NCBI GenBank assembly: GCA_022447585.1
Contig: JAKVAR010000009.1
Coordinates: forward strand, 307,133 to 371,132
DNA: 64,000 nt
Direction: 5' to 3'
From: Crocinitomicaceae bacterium
GTDB lineage: Bacteria > Bacteroidota > Bacteroidia > Flavobacteriales_D > Crocinitomicaceae
The position numbers and the translations under genes are program-made. Positions 25,610 to 36,477 of the stretch are shown piece by piece (the stretch's first letter is position 1; every line of letters starts with the position of its first letter). The notes under the pieces were generated by a model that saw only the letters and a list, made by a program, of their open reading frames with translations, ran no database searches and was not told where the DNA came from.

Positions 25610-26110
25610 TTAGTTGTTTTCGATTGCGATTAATTGCTTTCGTTCGTTGTAAAGGAACGTCCGCGTATAACTATTGTCTCTGTAGTTTAGGGTGATTTTA
25701 TTTTGTTGCTGTTTAAAAACATCCATTAGTAAATCGAAGGTTACCTCCAGTTTATCATGAAAATCTATTTCTTCGGATTCAAAATAAAAGTTCGAAGTAC
25801 CATTAAGGAAAACCTCAGAACCTATGAGGTTAAATTTGATTCTATCTTGTGTTTGTAATATAAAATGACGATTTATATAGGATTCAACCGCATTTTTTTC
25901 AGCCATGTTCGACTGAATCTTAGCTAGATCAACTACATTAACTTCTGCTAATTCTAAAGCCCGCTCAAAATCATGTGTTGAAACAATAATCGTTGCTTCA
26001 AACTTTCTTGTGATATCATTGTACTCCAATTCTGAAAAACCAAAAAAATATTCATGACTAAACGACACAAAAGAGGTTAACAGCAATATGATAAGGGCAA
26101 TTGACTTCAA
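25610..26110 (-). CDS. DUF6702 family periplasmic protein
   Basis: The 166-residue protein has a signal peptide ending near SFVSFSHE and the DUF6702 pattern: HEYFFGFSELEYNDITRKFE at the mature N-terminus, a central helical part, and strands ending LNYRDNSYTRTFLY. Members of this family are encoded directly upstream of M1 peptidases in many Flavobacteriia, as here (2-base gap). The function is unknown; the pairing suggests a role in export, folding or substrate supply of the peptidase. Confidence 0.85.
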   Translation of the reverse strand: MKSIALIILLLTSFVSFSHEYFFGFSELEYNDITRKFEATIIVSTHDFERALELAEVNVVDLAKIQSNMAEKNAVESYINRHFILQTQDRIKFNLIGSEVFLNGTSNFYFESEEIDFHDKLEVTFDLLMDVFKQQQNKITLNYRDNSYTRTFLYNERKQLIAIENN

Positions 26111-26187
26111 AGGTTTAAAAATTTTAAGATGTGCAAATTACAAATAAAAGTATTACACATTTTAACCGTTCATCATAAAAGAAGCCT

Positions 26188-26195
26188 TAGCTTTG
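26188..26195 (+). promoter_or_regulatory. -7 element (TAGCTTTG) for proC
   Basis: TAGCTTTG fits the consensus and ends 17 bases before ATG 26213. It lies inside the longer frame that starts at 26129, which supports the shorter start. Confidence 0.6.
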
Positions 26196-26212
26196 TGGAA
26201 AACATATATCAT

Positions 26213-26998
26213 ATGCACAAAATAGGAATTATTGGATGTGGAAATTTAGGGTTATCAATATTGAAGGGGATTCAGTCAAACTCTCCTGAAACCAATATTA
26301 TAGCTACAAAACGTGATGTTTCGAGTATTATTGAGTTCGAAACAAAAAACACAACAATTACTTCGGACAACACTATGTTGATAAGTGATTGTGAAATTAT
26401 TATTCTTGCACTCAAACCTTATACCATTATTCCATTTTTAGAACAAAATAAACTCCTATTTGATAATAAACGCCACACCATAGTCTCTTGCGCAACAGGA
26501 ATCACTTTAACTCAGATAGAAACAGTTTTAACATCGGATTTCGGAATCTATAGAGCAATGCCTAATACCGCAGCCAGCGTTGGAGAATCAATTACTGCTA
26601 TAGCTGGAAATTCAGATCAACTTGAAAGATCCGAAGCCGTAAAGCAAGTATTTAATTCCTTAGGAGAAACTGTTCTCATTGATGAGAACCTCATGGAGTC
26701 TGCAACAATTCTTGGTGCTTGCGGTGTTGCTTTTGTTTTACGATTTATGCGAGCTATGATCCAAGGAGGTGTGCAAATTGGGTTTGATGCTAATACAGCA
26801 ACAAAGATCGTTAGTCAAACCATGAAGGGGGCATCAAACTTAATAATTGAAAACTCTACGCACCCTGAACAAGAGATTGACAAAGTAGCCACACCAAAAG
26901 GGTGTACCATTGTAGGCTTAAATGAGATGGAACACTCAGGCTTCAGCAGCGCACTTATAAAAGGTATTGTGAGTTCATTTGAATCTATTGAAAAGTAA
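26213..26998 (+). CDS. proC: Pyrroline-5-carboxylate reductase
   Basis: The 261-residue NAD(P)H-dependent enzyme makes the last step of proline synthesis, reducing pyrroline-5-carboxylate. The N-terminal Rossmann motif is IGIIGCGNLGLSILKG. The conserved RAMPNTAASVGESIT stretch binds substrate and cofactor, and the C-terminal dimerisation domain (GACGVAFVLRFMRAM, then VATPKGCT) is intact. ATG 26213 gives the family's usual start and length; a 28-residue N-terminal extension from 26129 would include the promoter. It is separated from the next gene by 47 bases and may be monocistronic. Confidence 0.94.
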   Translation: MHKIGIIGCGNLGLSILKGIQSNSPETNIIATKRDVSSIIEFETKNTTITSDNTMLISDCEIIILALKPYTIIPFLEQNKLLFDNKRHTIVSCATGITLTQIETVLTSDFGIYRAMPNTAASVGESITAIAGNSDQLERSEAVKQVFNSLGETVLIDENLMESATILGACGVAFVLRFMRAMIQGGVQIGFDANTATKIVSQTMKGASNLIIENSTHPEQEIDKVATPKGCTIVGLNEMEHSGFSSALIKGIVSSFESIEK

Positions 26999-27045
26999 TT
27001 TTGAAATAATTACCTTAGGGCTCCGAAAAAACGACTTAAAAACGA

Positions 27046-28833
27046 ATGAAATTCTTTAAACTAGATGTTTCTGCAAAGCTAATGCTTATTGCTATAATTA
27101 TATACGCTATAGCTCAAAGTTACATTGGTCTGCCAGAACAAATCATTTCATGGGATGCCTTCGGATATTATTTATACCTGCCTTTTGCATTCATATATGG
27201 CGATTTGACCTTTTCAAGCTTTGATACCGTTAACACGATTGTCGATCAATATCAAAATACGGCAACACTTTATCAGTTTGTTAGCGCTGGAAATGGAAAT
27301 ATGCTCATAAAGTACCCTTTAGGATTAGCCCTTTTAGAATCACCTTTTTTTGCACTCGGGCACTTTTTTGCTTGGTTATTCAATTATAAGACAGATGGCT
27401 TTTCGGCACCGTATCAAATAATGATGTTTGTATGCAACTCATTTTATGTTGTTTTAGGTACAATATACCTCAGGAAAACTCTTTTAAAACTATTTACACC
27501 TTTAATTTCAGGGGTAGTTTTATTCATAGTTCTAATTGGAACAAATTATTTAGCAACAGGCACAATAGGAATGGGAAATTCTCACATTCCACTTTTTGCT
27601 TTGCACGCGATAGGAATTTACCTGGTAATTAAATGGCATGAATCTCCGAACTTTAAACTAAGTATAATTCTCGGAAGCCTTATTGGTCTCATGATTATTA
27701 CTAGACCAACAGAAATTCTCTTTTTACTTCTGCCGATCTTTTGGGAAGTAAGATCAATGAAAGGATTCTTTTTAAAGTACATCAATTTATTCAAACAACA
27801 CTTGTTGAAACTTGTTGTAATGATTACCGCACTCATTTTGGTTGGTTGTGTTCAATTAACTTATTGGAAATTAGTTTCAGGAAATTGGATTTTCTATAGT
27901 TATGATAATCCAGGGGAGGGATTCGAGTTTTTCCAACCATATACAATAGAATACTTATTTAGCTTTAGAAAAGGATGGCTATTATACACCCCAATAATGA
28001 CCTTTGCCCTTATAGGTGTTTTTATGGCACTTTCTAAGAAGTATAAGTTTGGTTTAAGCCTTTTCTTATTTACAGGACTCAATCTATGGGTAGTTTCAAG
28101 CTGGTCTTGTTGGTGGTACGCAGGTAGCTTTGGGCAAAGAAGCATAGTACAATCTTATCCAGAAATGGCTTTAGCTCTCGGCGTTTTTATTACTTTCATA
28201 ATTAATAGAAAGTTCTTAAAGTACACGATTGGAATTATAGGGTCATGTTTTGTGCTATTGAATTTATTCCAAACATGGCAAATGAGCAAACGAATAATTC
28301 ATCCTACTCGAATGTCTCAAGATTATTACCTCGCTATTTTTGGAGCCACAGAAGCTCCTTACAATGCGGAGGAACTCATGTTAGTCGAAAGGGCTACAGT
28401 TGGAAAGGCTAAACCTACAAATCTGAGTCTTTATAAAAAGGATAAAGAATTAATCTTTGAAAAAACAATTCATTTTAATTCAGATGAAGAATTCGTAGAC
28501 TTCCCAAGATTTGCACTGAAGGATATCACTGATAAAGATCATTGTTGGTTCAAAATTACGGGTAAAAGTAAACTAGAAAAACTAGGGGAGGAGGAACAAT
28601 ATCTTTTGGTGAATGCGTTTACACATGATGGAGTCAAATACAATTGGACAGCATGGTCTCCAACAGAAATGAAAGCCAACCCCTTGGACTCTTCAATAGT
28701 CGATATTGAAATGTGGTATATCTCACCGGAAGCTCGAAGTCTAAATAATGAGTTTGTATTAGAAATTTGGAACAGAGCAAAAAGTGAAGTCACAATAACC
28801 GATTTAAAAGTAGAAACCTTTATTCGAAAATAA
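27046..28833 (+). CDS. Polytopic membrane protein, probable GT-C type glycosyltransferase
   Basis: The 595-residue protein has about ten to twelve transmembrane segments in its first 400 residues and a soluble C-terminal beta-rich part (about 430-595). An early extracytoplasmic acidic motif (ISWDAFGYY, about residues 34-42) sits where GT-C glycosyltransferases keep their catalytic Asp. The overall layout resembles GT39/PMT-like proteins that use lipid-linked sugars. The next gene encodes a dolichyl-phosphate-mannose-synthase-like GT2, which could make that donor. The pairing supports a role in cell-surface glycosylation; the acceptor is unknown. Confidence in the family is moderate because sequence motifs in GT-C proteins are weak. 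Confidence 0.6.
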   Translation: MKFFKLDVSAKLMLIAIIIYAIAQSYIGLPEQIISWDAFGYYLYLPFAFIYGDLTFSSFDTVNTIVDQYQNTATLYQFVSAGNGNMLIKYPLGLALLESPFFALGHFFAWLFNYKTDGFSAPYQIMMFVCNSFYVVLGTIYLRKTLLKLFTPLISGVVLFIVLIGTNYLATGTIGMGNSHIPLFALHAIGIYLVIKWHESPNFKLSIILGSLIGLMIITRPTEILFLLLPIFWEVRSMKGFFLKYINLFKQHLLKLVVMITALILVGCVQLTYWKLVSGNWIFYSYDNPGEGFEFFQPYTIEYLFSFRKGWLLYTPIMTFALIGVFMALSKKYKFGLSLFLFTGLNLWVVSSWSCWWYAGSFGQRSIVQSYPEMALALGVFITFIINRKFLKYTIGIIGSCFVLLNLFQTWQMSKRIIHPTRMSQDYYLAIFGATEAPYNAEELMLVERATVGKAKPTNLSLYKKDKELIFEKTIHFNSDEEFVDFPRFALKDITDKDHCWFKITGKSKLEKLGEEEQYLLVNAFTHDGVKYNWTAWSPTEMKANPLDSSIVDIEMWYISPEARSLNNEFVLEIWNRAKSEVTITDLKVETFIRK

Positions 28834-28860
28834 AATTTCGATGGAAACAATCTGAATACT

Positions 28861-28868
28861 TATATTTG
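28861..28868 (+). promoter_or_regulatory. -7 element (TATATTTG) for the GT2 gene
   Basis: TATATTTG fits the consensus and ends only 7 bases before the ATG at 28876, so a transcript from it would have almost no 5' leader. Confidence 0.55.
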
Positions 28869-28875
28869 CCAACCT

Positions 28876-29607
28876 ATGGAACACGAGTTTAAAAAACTAT
28901 CAATCATTATTCCAGCTTATAATGAAGCTAGAACAATTCACTTAATCCTAAACAAAGTGAAGAACGTTGTTTTAACCAACGGCATTACCAAAGAAGTGAT
29001 CATCGTGAATGACTTTTCTACAGATGAAACGGAAAAAACCGTAAAAGAATATATTGAAGCAAATAAAGACATGAATATTCGTTTATTCAGTCAAGATAAA
29101 AACTACGGAAAAGGAGCTGCACTTCACAAAGGAATTGAATTAGCTACAGGTGACTATTTAGTAATTCAAGATGCCGATTTGGAATATGACCCAGAGGAAT
29201 ATAACGATTTAATGAAGCCAATCTTAGAAGGACAAGCTGATGTAGTTTATGGATCACGTTTTATTGGGGGTAACCCTCATAGAATCTTGTTCTATTGGCA
29301 CTCAATTGGAAATCGATTCTTAACTCGCTTATCAAATATGATGACGAACTTGAACCTAACTGATATGGAAACATGCTATAAGATGATCCGTACAGACATT
29401 GCTCAATCATTAAAACTAAAAGAAAATCGTTTTGGCTTTGAACCTGAAGTAACAGCTAAACTATCACGCATCCCAAAAATTAGAATCTACGAAGTAGGTA
29501 TTTCATACTACGGCAGAACATACGAAGAAGGAAAAAAAATAGGTTGGAGAGATGGATTCAGAGCTATTTATTGTATTTCAAAATACAACATCTGGAGTAA
29601 AAAATAA
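28876..29607 (+). CDS. Glycosyltransferase family 2, polyprenyl-phosphate sugar synthase-like
   Basis: The 243-residue GT2 enzyme resembles dolichyl-phosphate mannose/glucose synthases. The GT-A motifs are IIIPAYNEARTI, VNDFSTDET (nucleotide-binding Asp) and the metal-binding DADLEYDPEEY (about residues 95-105). YGSRFIGG and ETCYKMIR follow, both typical of the group. It has no transmembrane segment, as in the soluble subclass. It probably charges undecaprenyl phosphate with a sugar at the inner membrane face, for use by the GT-C-like protein encoded just upstream. It has its own promoter and a strong terminator. Confidence 0.88.
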   Translation: MEHEFKKLSIIIPAYNEARTIHLILNKVKNVVLTNGITKEVIIVNDFSTDETEKTVKEYIEANKDMNIRLFSQDKNYGKGAALHKGIELATGDYLVIQDADLEYDPEEYNDLMKPILEGQADVVYGSRFIGGNPHRILFYWHSIGNRFLTRLSNMMTNLNLTDMETCYKMIRTDIAQSLKLKENRFGFEPEVTAKLSRIPKIRIYEVGISYYGRTYEEGKKIGWRDGFRAIYCISKYNIWSKK

Positions 29608-29619
29608 TTAAGTTTTATA

Positions 29620-29661
29620 CTAGAAAAAAAGCCTCTCAATTTTGAGAGGCTTTTTTTCTAG
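29620..29661. terminator. Bidirectional intrinsic terminator
   Basis: A perfect inverted repeat with 20-base arms and a 2-base loop contains GCCTCTCAA in the stem and a T7 or A7 tract on each side. It ends both the GT2 gene and, on the minus strand, the pyrG-yidC operon. Confidence 0.95.
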
Positions 29662-29670
29662 ACCTAAGTC

Positions 29671-31647
29671 TTATTTCTTTTTCTTGTTTTTTAACTGCTC
29701 TTGCTGTGCCTTTTGCATTTGTTCAAGACGCTCCTGGAACTTAGATTTACCTTTTCCTTTCTTAGGGTTAGCCGCAGCCGTTGCTTTACGATTGGCCATC
29801 TTAAGCTTCAATTTCTCTTCATCTACAAAGAACTTTTTAATTAAAACCATAATCAAAATTGATGTTAAAGTAGAAATGAAGTAGTAGTATGATAAACCAG
29901 ATGCATAATTATTAAAGAAGAAAATCATCATAACCGGGAAGAAATACATGATTACTTTCATGTTTGGCATACCTGGTTGCGATGGTTGTTGCATTTGACC
30001 ACTATTGATGTGCGTATAAACTAAAGTAGTAATAGCCATCAACAATGTAAATAAACTGATATGATCTCCATAGAAAGGAATTGATGGAATAGAAGCAATA
30101 GAATCATATGATGATAAATCCTCGGCCCACAAGAATGATTTCTGACGCAAATCAAAAGTGGAAGGAAAGAAACGGAAGACCGCTAAAAGAATTGGCATCT
30201 GAATCAACATGGGCACGCATCCGGCAAGAGGGCTAGCTCCAGACTCTCGATATAAAGTCATTGTCTCCATTTGTTTCTTCATAGAATCTGCTTTATCAGG
30301 ATAACGCTCATTTATGGACTCAATCTCTGGCTTAAGAATTCTCATCTTAGCAGAGGATGTATACATTTTCCATTGAATTGGCATAAGAGCAAACTTGATA
30401 ATCAATGTGAGCAAAAGAATAGCTATTCCCATCCCCATACCTGTTGACTTCAGCACATTAAACATAGGTTGTACGGCGTATAAATTAATCCATCGAAAAA
30501 GTCCCCAACCATAATTTAATACATCATCATATCCATCATCAAAGGAAGTCAATAATTTGTAGTCATTTGGTCCAAAAAACCAATTCATGCTTACTGTACC
30601 ATTATCAACATTAGTTAAGTTCAGGTTTGCAGTGGTAGAAAAATCTTTTAAGTGAGTCCAATCTTTTGCTTCACCTTCTTCATACGTATCAATCTCAAAT
30701 TTAGATCCCTCTTTGCCAAACCCATTTTGCGGACGGATAAAAGAAGAGAAGTAACTCTGCTTGAAACTAAACCAGTCAATTTTATCCTCTGCTATTTGTT
30801 CTCCATCGGTCATTTCATTTAACCAATCGAATCCTTCATCTTCGTATTTAAAGCAAACTGTGGATACTCGACGTTGCTCACTGAAAAGTCTTTCTGTTTT
30901 TCTTAAAGAAGCATCCCAATTGAACATAACATTTTTAGGTGTTACTTTACCAGCAAAACCGCGCACAGTAATGTCGTGATCTAAATCGTACGCATTTGTT
31001 TTGAGCGTGTAAGCAAACTCAATGGCCTGTTTTCCTTCCTTCTTCAATTCAAATACAATCTTATCATCGGTTTTAGACTTAACCGTAAACAGTTCATCTG
31101 CCGTATTTAAATCAGCCCCATCCATAGGTAGGACAATTCCATTTGAAGCATCTCCATTCTTAAAGAAAACTAATGGATCAATCTTATCGTCTTTTTTAGC
31201 ATAGTTTGCATAAGATTCAAACTCTTTCATTCGAACAGCAGCAATTTGACCTCCCTTCGTAGAGAAGTCTATAATTAACTTCTCGTTCTCCATACGAATC
31301 AACTCACCTTTAACCTCTGTAGGTTCAGGTTTTGTTTCATCAATGGTAATTGAGGGTACTATAACCTCTTCGTTAGTTAAAGTATCAACAAAAACTTTAT
31401 CACCGTTGTCAGTTAAAATTTGCTCTCCATTATTATCTAACTTTGGAATAGTAGTATTTACTTCATCCACTACATGCTGAGATTCTTTCGCTAACTTTTC
31501 TTTTTCAGCTTCTGCAGCTTCCTTTTCAGCTAATTCAATCTTTTCTTTTTCAGCTTGAATTTCCTCATCAGAAGGTTGATTGTAGATTGTAAAAACTGAA
31601 AGTATCAATCCTATAATCACTAGTCCAAAGACCGTATTTCTATCCAT
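29671..31647 (-). CDS. yidC: Membrane protein insertase YidC
   Basis: The 658-residue protein inserts proteins into the inner membrane, alone or with SecYEG. It has the Gram-negative layout: an N-terminal anchor (GLVIIGLILSVFTIYN, residues 9-24), a large acidic periplasmic beta-sandwich domain (about 60-350), then five C-terminal membrane segments with the conserved hydrophilic groove (GMGIAILLLTLIIKFALMPI, SPLAGCVPMLIQMPIL). The C-terminal tail is strongly basic (KKGKGKSKFQERLEQ to KNKKKK), as in ribosome-docking YidC proteins. It follows pyrG in a leftward operon with a 34-base gap. Confidence 0.95.
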   Translation of the reverse strand: MDRNTVFGLVIIGLILSVFTIYNQPSDEEIQAEKEKIELAEKEAAEAEKEKLAKESQHVVDEVNTTIPKLDNNGEQILTDNGDKVFVDTLTNEEVIVPSITIDETKPEPTEVKGELIRMENEKLIIDFSTKGGQIAAVRMKEFESYANYAKKDDKIDPLVFFKNGDASNGIVLPMDGADLNTADELFTVKSKTDDKIVFELKKEGKQAIEFAYTLKTNAYDLDHDITVRGFAGKVTPKNVMFNWDASLRKTERLFSEQRRVSTVCFKYEDEGFDWLNEMTDGEQIAEDKIDWFSFKQSYFSSFIRPQNGFGKEGSKFEIDTYEEGEAKDWTHLKDFSTTANLNLTNVDNGTVSMNWFFGPNDYKLLTSFDDGYDDVLNYGWGLFRWINLYAVQPMFNVLKSTGMGMGIAILLLTLIIKFALMPIQWKMYTSSAKMRILKPEIESINERYPDKADSMKKQMETMTLYRESGASPLAGCVPMLIQMPILLAVFRFFPSTFDLRQKSFLWAEDLSSYDSIASIPSIPFYGDHISLFTLLMAITTLVYTHINSGQMQQPSQPGMPNMKVIMYFFPVMMIFFFNNYASGLSYYYFISTLTSILIMVLIKKFFVDEEKLKLKMANRKATAAANPKKGKGKSKFQERLEQMQKAQQEQLKNKKKK

Positions 31648-31681
31648 TTCTTGTTATTTTCTATTGTAAATTGATTCGCTG

Positions 31682-33669
<1,988 letters not shown>

Positions 33670-34575
33670 CTAATTACTCCAATTCTCATTCATACCAAAT
33701 TGCATATAAAATTTCAACCTTCTCACATCTTGAACATCAAAAGCAGGACAACCATTCTCATCTAACCTTGGATAATGCGGAGTAGTTCGCTCTAACTTCT
33801 CTGGGAGAAAAATTAAATCATGAATTAAACGATTTTGTATGGCGTGTCTAATATTTTCAGAATCAATACCAACCTTAAAATGAGCATCTTGCCCGTACGG
33901 TAAATTATAAATCACAGAGGCATATAAAATACCATGACTTGTTTTTCCATAAGGCAAATCCTCTAGTATTTTAAATCCATTGGGTGTATTCTTCATTTTT
34001 AGTTTTTCCCAATAAGCGCCGGATGTTTCACCAGTCCATAAATTAAATCCTCCTCCAATTTTCAAATCATCTTTACGATATGAAACATAGAAATGACCGG
34101 TCCTAAAACGATCCTTTGCCTGACCTCCAAATACATCATTCTCATGATAGATACTTACATTTTTCAGATGAAAACCAAAAGCACCAGATCTCTGTGATGT
34201 TCCAACATTATCGAAATACATCACATAATTATAACCAAGACCAAAATTGTAATTGGTTTGATGATTCAATCCATCCAATTGAAAATCACGATCCATTTGT
34301 TTTTTACCAGCCAATAAAACAAGACCGAAATTAGTTCTAGATTCCCAAAAACTGTTGCGTTTAGCCAATCCCTTTTCATAAAAATAAACTGTAGAACCAG
34401 CATTCACTTGGAAAAAATAGTCTGTATAGTACCCCTTTAGGTTTAATCCTATTGCGGTTAAATGCGTCCCGAAATTTAATGAAACACCAACTGTGGCGCC
34501 AAAGTGGTCCTTAAAGTAATCCTGTGCGCTGGCGCTCAAGGCAAAAAAAGCATAAATAAAAACTATGATTTTCAT
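33670..34575 (-). CDS. Secreted beta-rich protein, polymorphic toxin type 23-like domain
   Basis: The 301-residue product has a signal peptide (MKIIVFIYAFFALSASAQ). The mature part is rich in aromatic beta strands (TVGVSLNFGTHLTAIGLNLKG at the start, then SFWESRTNFGLVLLAGKK, LDGLNHQTNYNFGLGYNYVM). The C-terminal half (DLPYGKTSHGILYASVIYNL, then VGIDSENIRHAIQNRLIHD) resembles a Bacteroidota group that is usually annotated as polymorphic toxin type 23. There is no obvious immunity gene or toxin-delivery domain, so an outer-membrane or surface role is as likely as a toxin role. I use ATG 34575 because it begins the signal peptide. It is divergent from the LytS gene. Confidence 0.55.
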   Translation of the reverse strand: MKIIVFIYAFFALSASAQDYFKDHFGATVGVSLNFGTHLTAIGLNLKGYYTDYFFQVNAGSTVYFYEKGLAKRNSFWESRTNFGLVLLAGKKQMDRDFQLDGLNHQTNYNFGLGYNYVMYFDNVGTSQRSGAFGFHLKNVSIYHENDVFGGQAKDRFRTGHFYVSYRKDDLKIGGGFNLWTGETSGAYWEKLKMKNTPNGFKILEDLPYGKTSHGILYASVIYNLPYGQDAHFKVGIDSENIRHAIQNRLIHDLIFLPEKLERTTPHYPRLDENGCPAFDVQDVRRLKFYMQFGMNENWSN

Positions 34576-34676
34576 TACTCTATATAAGACAAAAAACATT
34601 CCAAATTAAAATCAATCCAAAAGAACCGAAATTTATCCAGTCATCCTAAAGTCTTTTATACATCTCATTAAAAACT

Positions 34677-34684
34677 TAGATTTG
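34677..34684 (+). promoter_or_regulatory. -7 element (TAGATTTG) for the lytS-like gene
   Basis: TAGATTTG ends 6 bases before the ATG at 34691. The longer frame's TTG start at 34682 is part of this element and is not credible. Confidence 0.55.
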
Positions 34685-34690
34685 TTCATA

Positions 34691-35734
34691 ATGCATACAA
34701 AACGATTTTATTGGCTAGCGCAGCTTATTGGTTGGTTCTCATATACGGGGCTAATTGTATTCTCTGTTTACAACAGAAATCCAGCTGATGTAGATAGCAT
34801 ATTTCTACTGAATGTATTGATTCTTGTAACTTCAGGTATTGTTGTTACTCACTTACAGCGTATCTTTTTTATTCAAATGGGGTGGCTAGGAATGCGACTA
34901 CCACGATTGATTCCAAGACTATTAATTTCCTCCATTTTATCCTCAATCCTAATTGCAACAATAGATAATGGTACAGATTACTTGACAGGTCTAAATCATC
35001 TCTCCTCATCTCCAATAACCATTAGTCAAATGGTTGTCAATGTGTTAGCAACTTTATTACTTGTTTTATTCTGGAACGCGTTATACTTCACTTTTCACTT
35101 TTTTCAAAAATCAAGAAAACAAGAAATTTCTAACCTCGAACTTGCCGCAAGTAATAAAGAGAGTGAACTAAAAAATCTAAGATCCCAATTAAACCCTCAT
35201 TTCCTTTTTAATTCTTTGAATAGTATTCGCGCATTGATTGATATAGACCCCAAAAAAGCGAAGGTTTCTATAACAACATTGTCCAACTTACTTAGACAAT
35301 CTTTAATCCTTGGACGTGAGAACTTAGTTACTTTAGAAAGTGAAATTGGTTTAGCTCAAAGTTATTTAGAACTTGAGAAGATCCGTTTTGAAGAAAGACT
35401 TCAAGTTGAATGGGATTTAACTCCAGGATTAGAAAATTTTCAGATACCGCCATTTTCATTGCAAATGATGGTTGAGAATGCGATTAAACATGGTATATCT
35501 AATTTAAGAGATGGCGGCTCAGTCAAAATATCAGCTTTAGAAACGGAAAAAGAAATTATTGTAATCGTAGAAAACTCTGGATCTCTTATGGGGATTTTTG
35601 ATTTAGGTGTTGGTATTGAAAATATAAAACAAAGATTAGCATTGCAATATGGAAATGGCGCAGAATTTAGCCTTAAAGAAAAAGGAGGAACTGTAATTGC
35701 TCAAATGAATTTTAGAAAAAATGAAACAGTTTAA
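34691..35734 (+). CDS. LytS/YehU-type sensor histidine kinase
   Basis: The 347-residue membrane sensor has four transmembrane segments in its first 130 residues, a short coiled linker, then the His_kinase family domain of the LytS type: LRSQLNPHFLFNSLNSIRAL carries the phospho-accepting His, and the C-terminal ATPase domain has MVENAIKHGI (N box) and DLGVGIENIKQRL (G box). It overlaps the response-regulator gene by 14 bases, so the two form one operon and signalling pair. The signal sensed is unknown. The start at ATG 34691 follows the promoter element by 6 bases. Confidence 0.9.
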   Translation: MHTKRFYWLAQLIGWFSYTGLIVFSVYNRNPADVDSIFLLNVLILVTSGIVVTHLQRIFFIQMGWLGMRLPRLIPRLLISSILSSILIATIDNGTDYLTGLNHLSSSPITISQMVVNVLATLLLVLFWNALYFTFHFFQKSRKQEISNLELAASNKESELKNLRSQLNPHFLFNSLNSIRALIDIDPKKAKVSITTLSNLLRQSLILGRENLVTLESEIGLAQSYLELEKIRFEERLQVEWDLTPGLENFQIPPFSLQMMVENAIKHGISNLRDGGSVKISALETEKEIIVIVENSGSLMGIFDLGVGIENIKQRLALQYGNGAEFSLKEKGGTVIAQMNFRKNETV

Positions 35735-36473
35735 GACGATAATTATTGATGATGAGCGTTTAGCAAGACAAGAGCTAAGAGCTATATTAAATGAATACCC
35801 TGAGATTGAAGTTATTGACGAAGCTCAGAATGGGGAGGAAGGTATCGAAAAAATTAGGGAACAAAATCCAGATTTGATTTTTCTGGATATTAACATGCCA
35901 GGGATGACTGGTTTTGAAATGCTGAAAAATTTATCGGAAATTCCTCATGTAATTTTTGTTACAGCATATGATGAATTCGCCCTTAAAGCATTTGAGGTTA
36001 ATGCTTTAGACTACATATTAAAACCTGTTGATACGGATCGTTTAAACGAGGCAATAGAAAAGGTAAGGCAATCAGAAGAGCAAGAGCACGACTTTGAGTC
36101 TGAAGATAAACCCAAACTTTCAAGATCTGAGCGAAGATTAAGTAAAGAAGATAAGGTTTTTATCAAGGACGGAGAGAAGTGTTACTTTGTGAAACTTGAA
36201 GAAGTACGTATGCTTGAATCAGATGGGAATTATGTCAAAGTCCATTTTGGAACAAATCGACCATTAATTCTAAGGTCTCTGAATAGCTTTGAGGAAAAAT
36301 TGGATCAAGAATATTTCTTTAGGGCCAATAGAAAATTCATCATCAACTTAGACTGGATTGAAAAGGTAGAAAATTGGTTTAATGGTGGGCTTCAAGTAGA
36401 GTTAAGAACAGGAGAGAAGGTCGAAATTTCTAGGAGACAAGCTATCAGATTTAAAGAAGCGTTAAGTTTCTAA
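35721..36473 (+). CDS. LytTR-family response regulator
   Basis: The 250-residue partner of the kinase has an N-terminal receiver domain with the phosphorylation site Asp56 in DLIFLDINMPG, the acidic pair IIDDE at residues 8-12, and the conserved Lys in DYILKPVD. A charged linker leads to a LytTR DNA-binding domain (about residues 150-250) with VRMLESDGNYVKVHF and the C-terminal NWFNGGLQVEL stretch. LytTR regulators bind short direct repeats; I did not find an obvious pair in this window. Confidence 0.93.
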   Translation: MKQFKTIIIDDERLARQELRAILNEYPEIEVIDEAQNGEEGIEKIREQNPDLIFLDINMPGMTGFEMLKNLSEIPHVIFVTAYDEFALKAFEVNALDYILKPVDTDRLNEAIEKVRQSEEQEHDFESEDKPKLSRSERRLSKEDKVFIKDGEKCYFVKLEEVRMLESDGNYVKVHFGTNRPLILRSLNSFEEKLDQEYFFRANRKFIINLDWIEKVENWFNGGLQVELRTGEKVEISRRQAIRFKEALSF

Positions 36474-36477
36474 TCAC

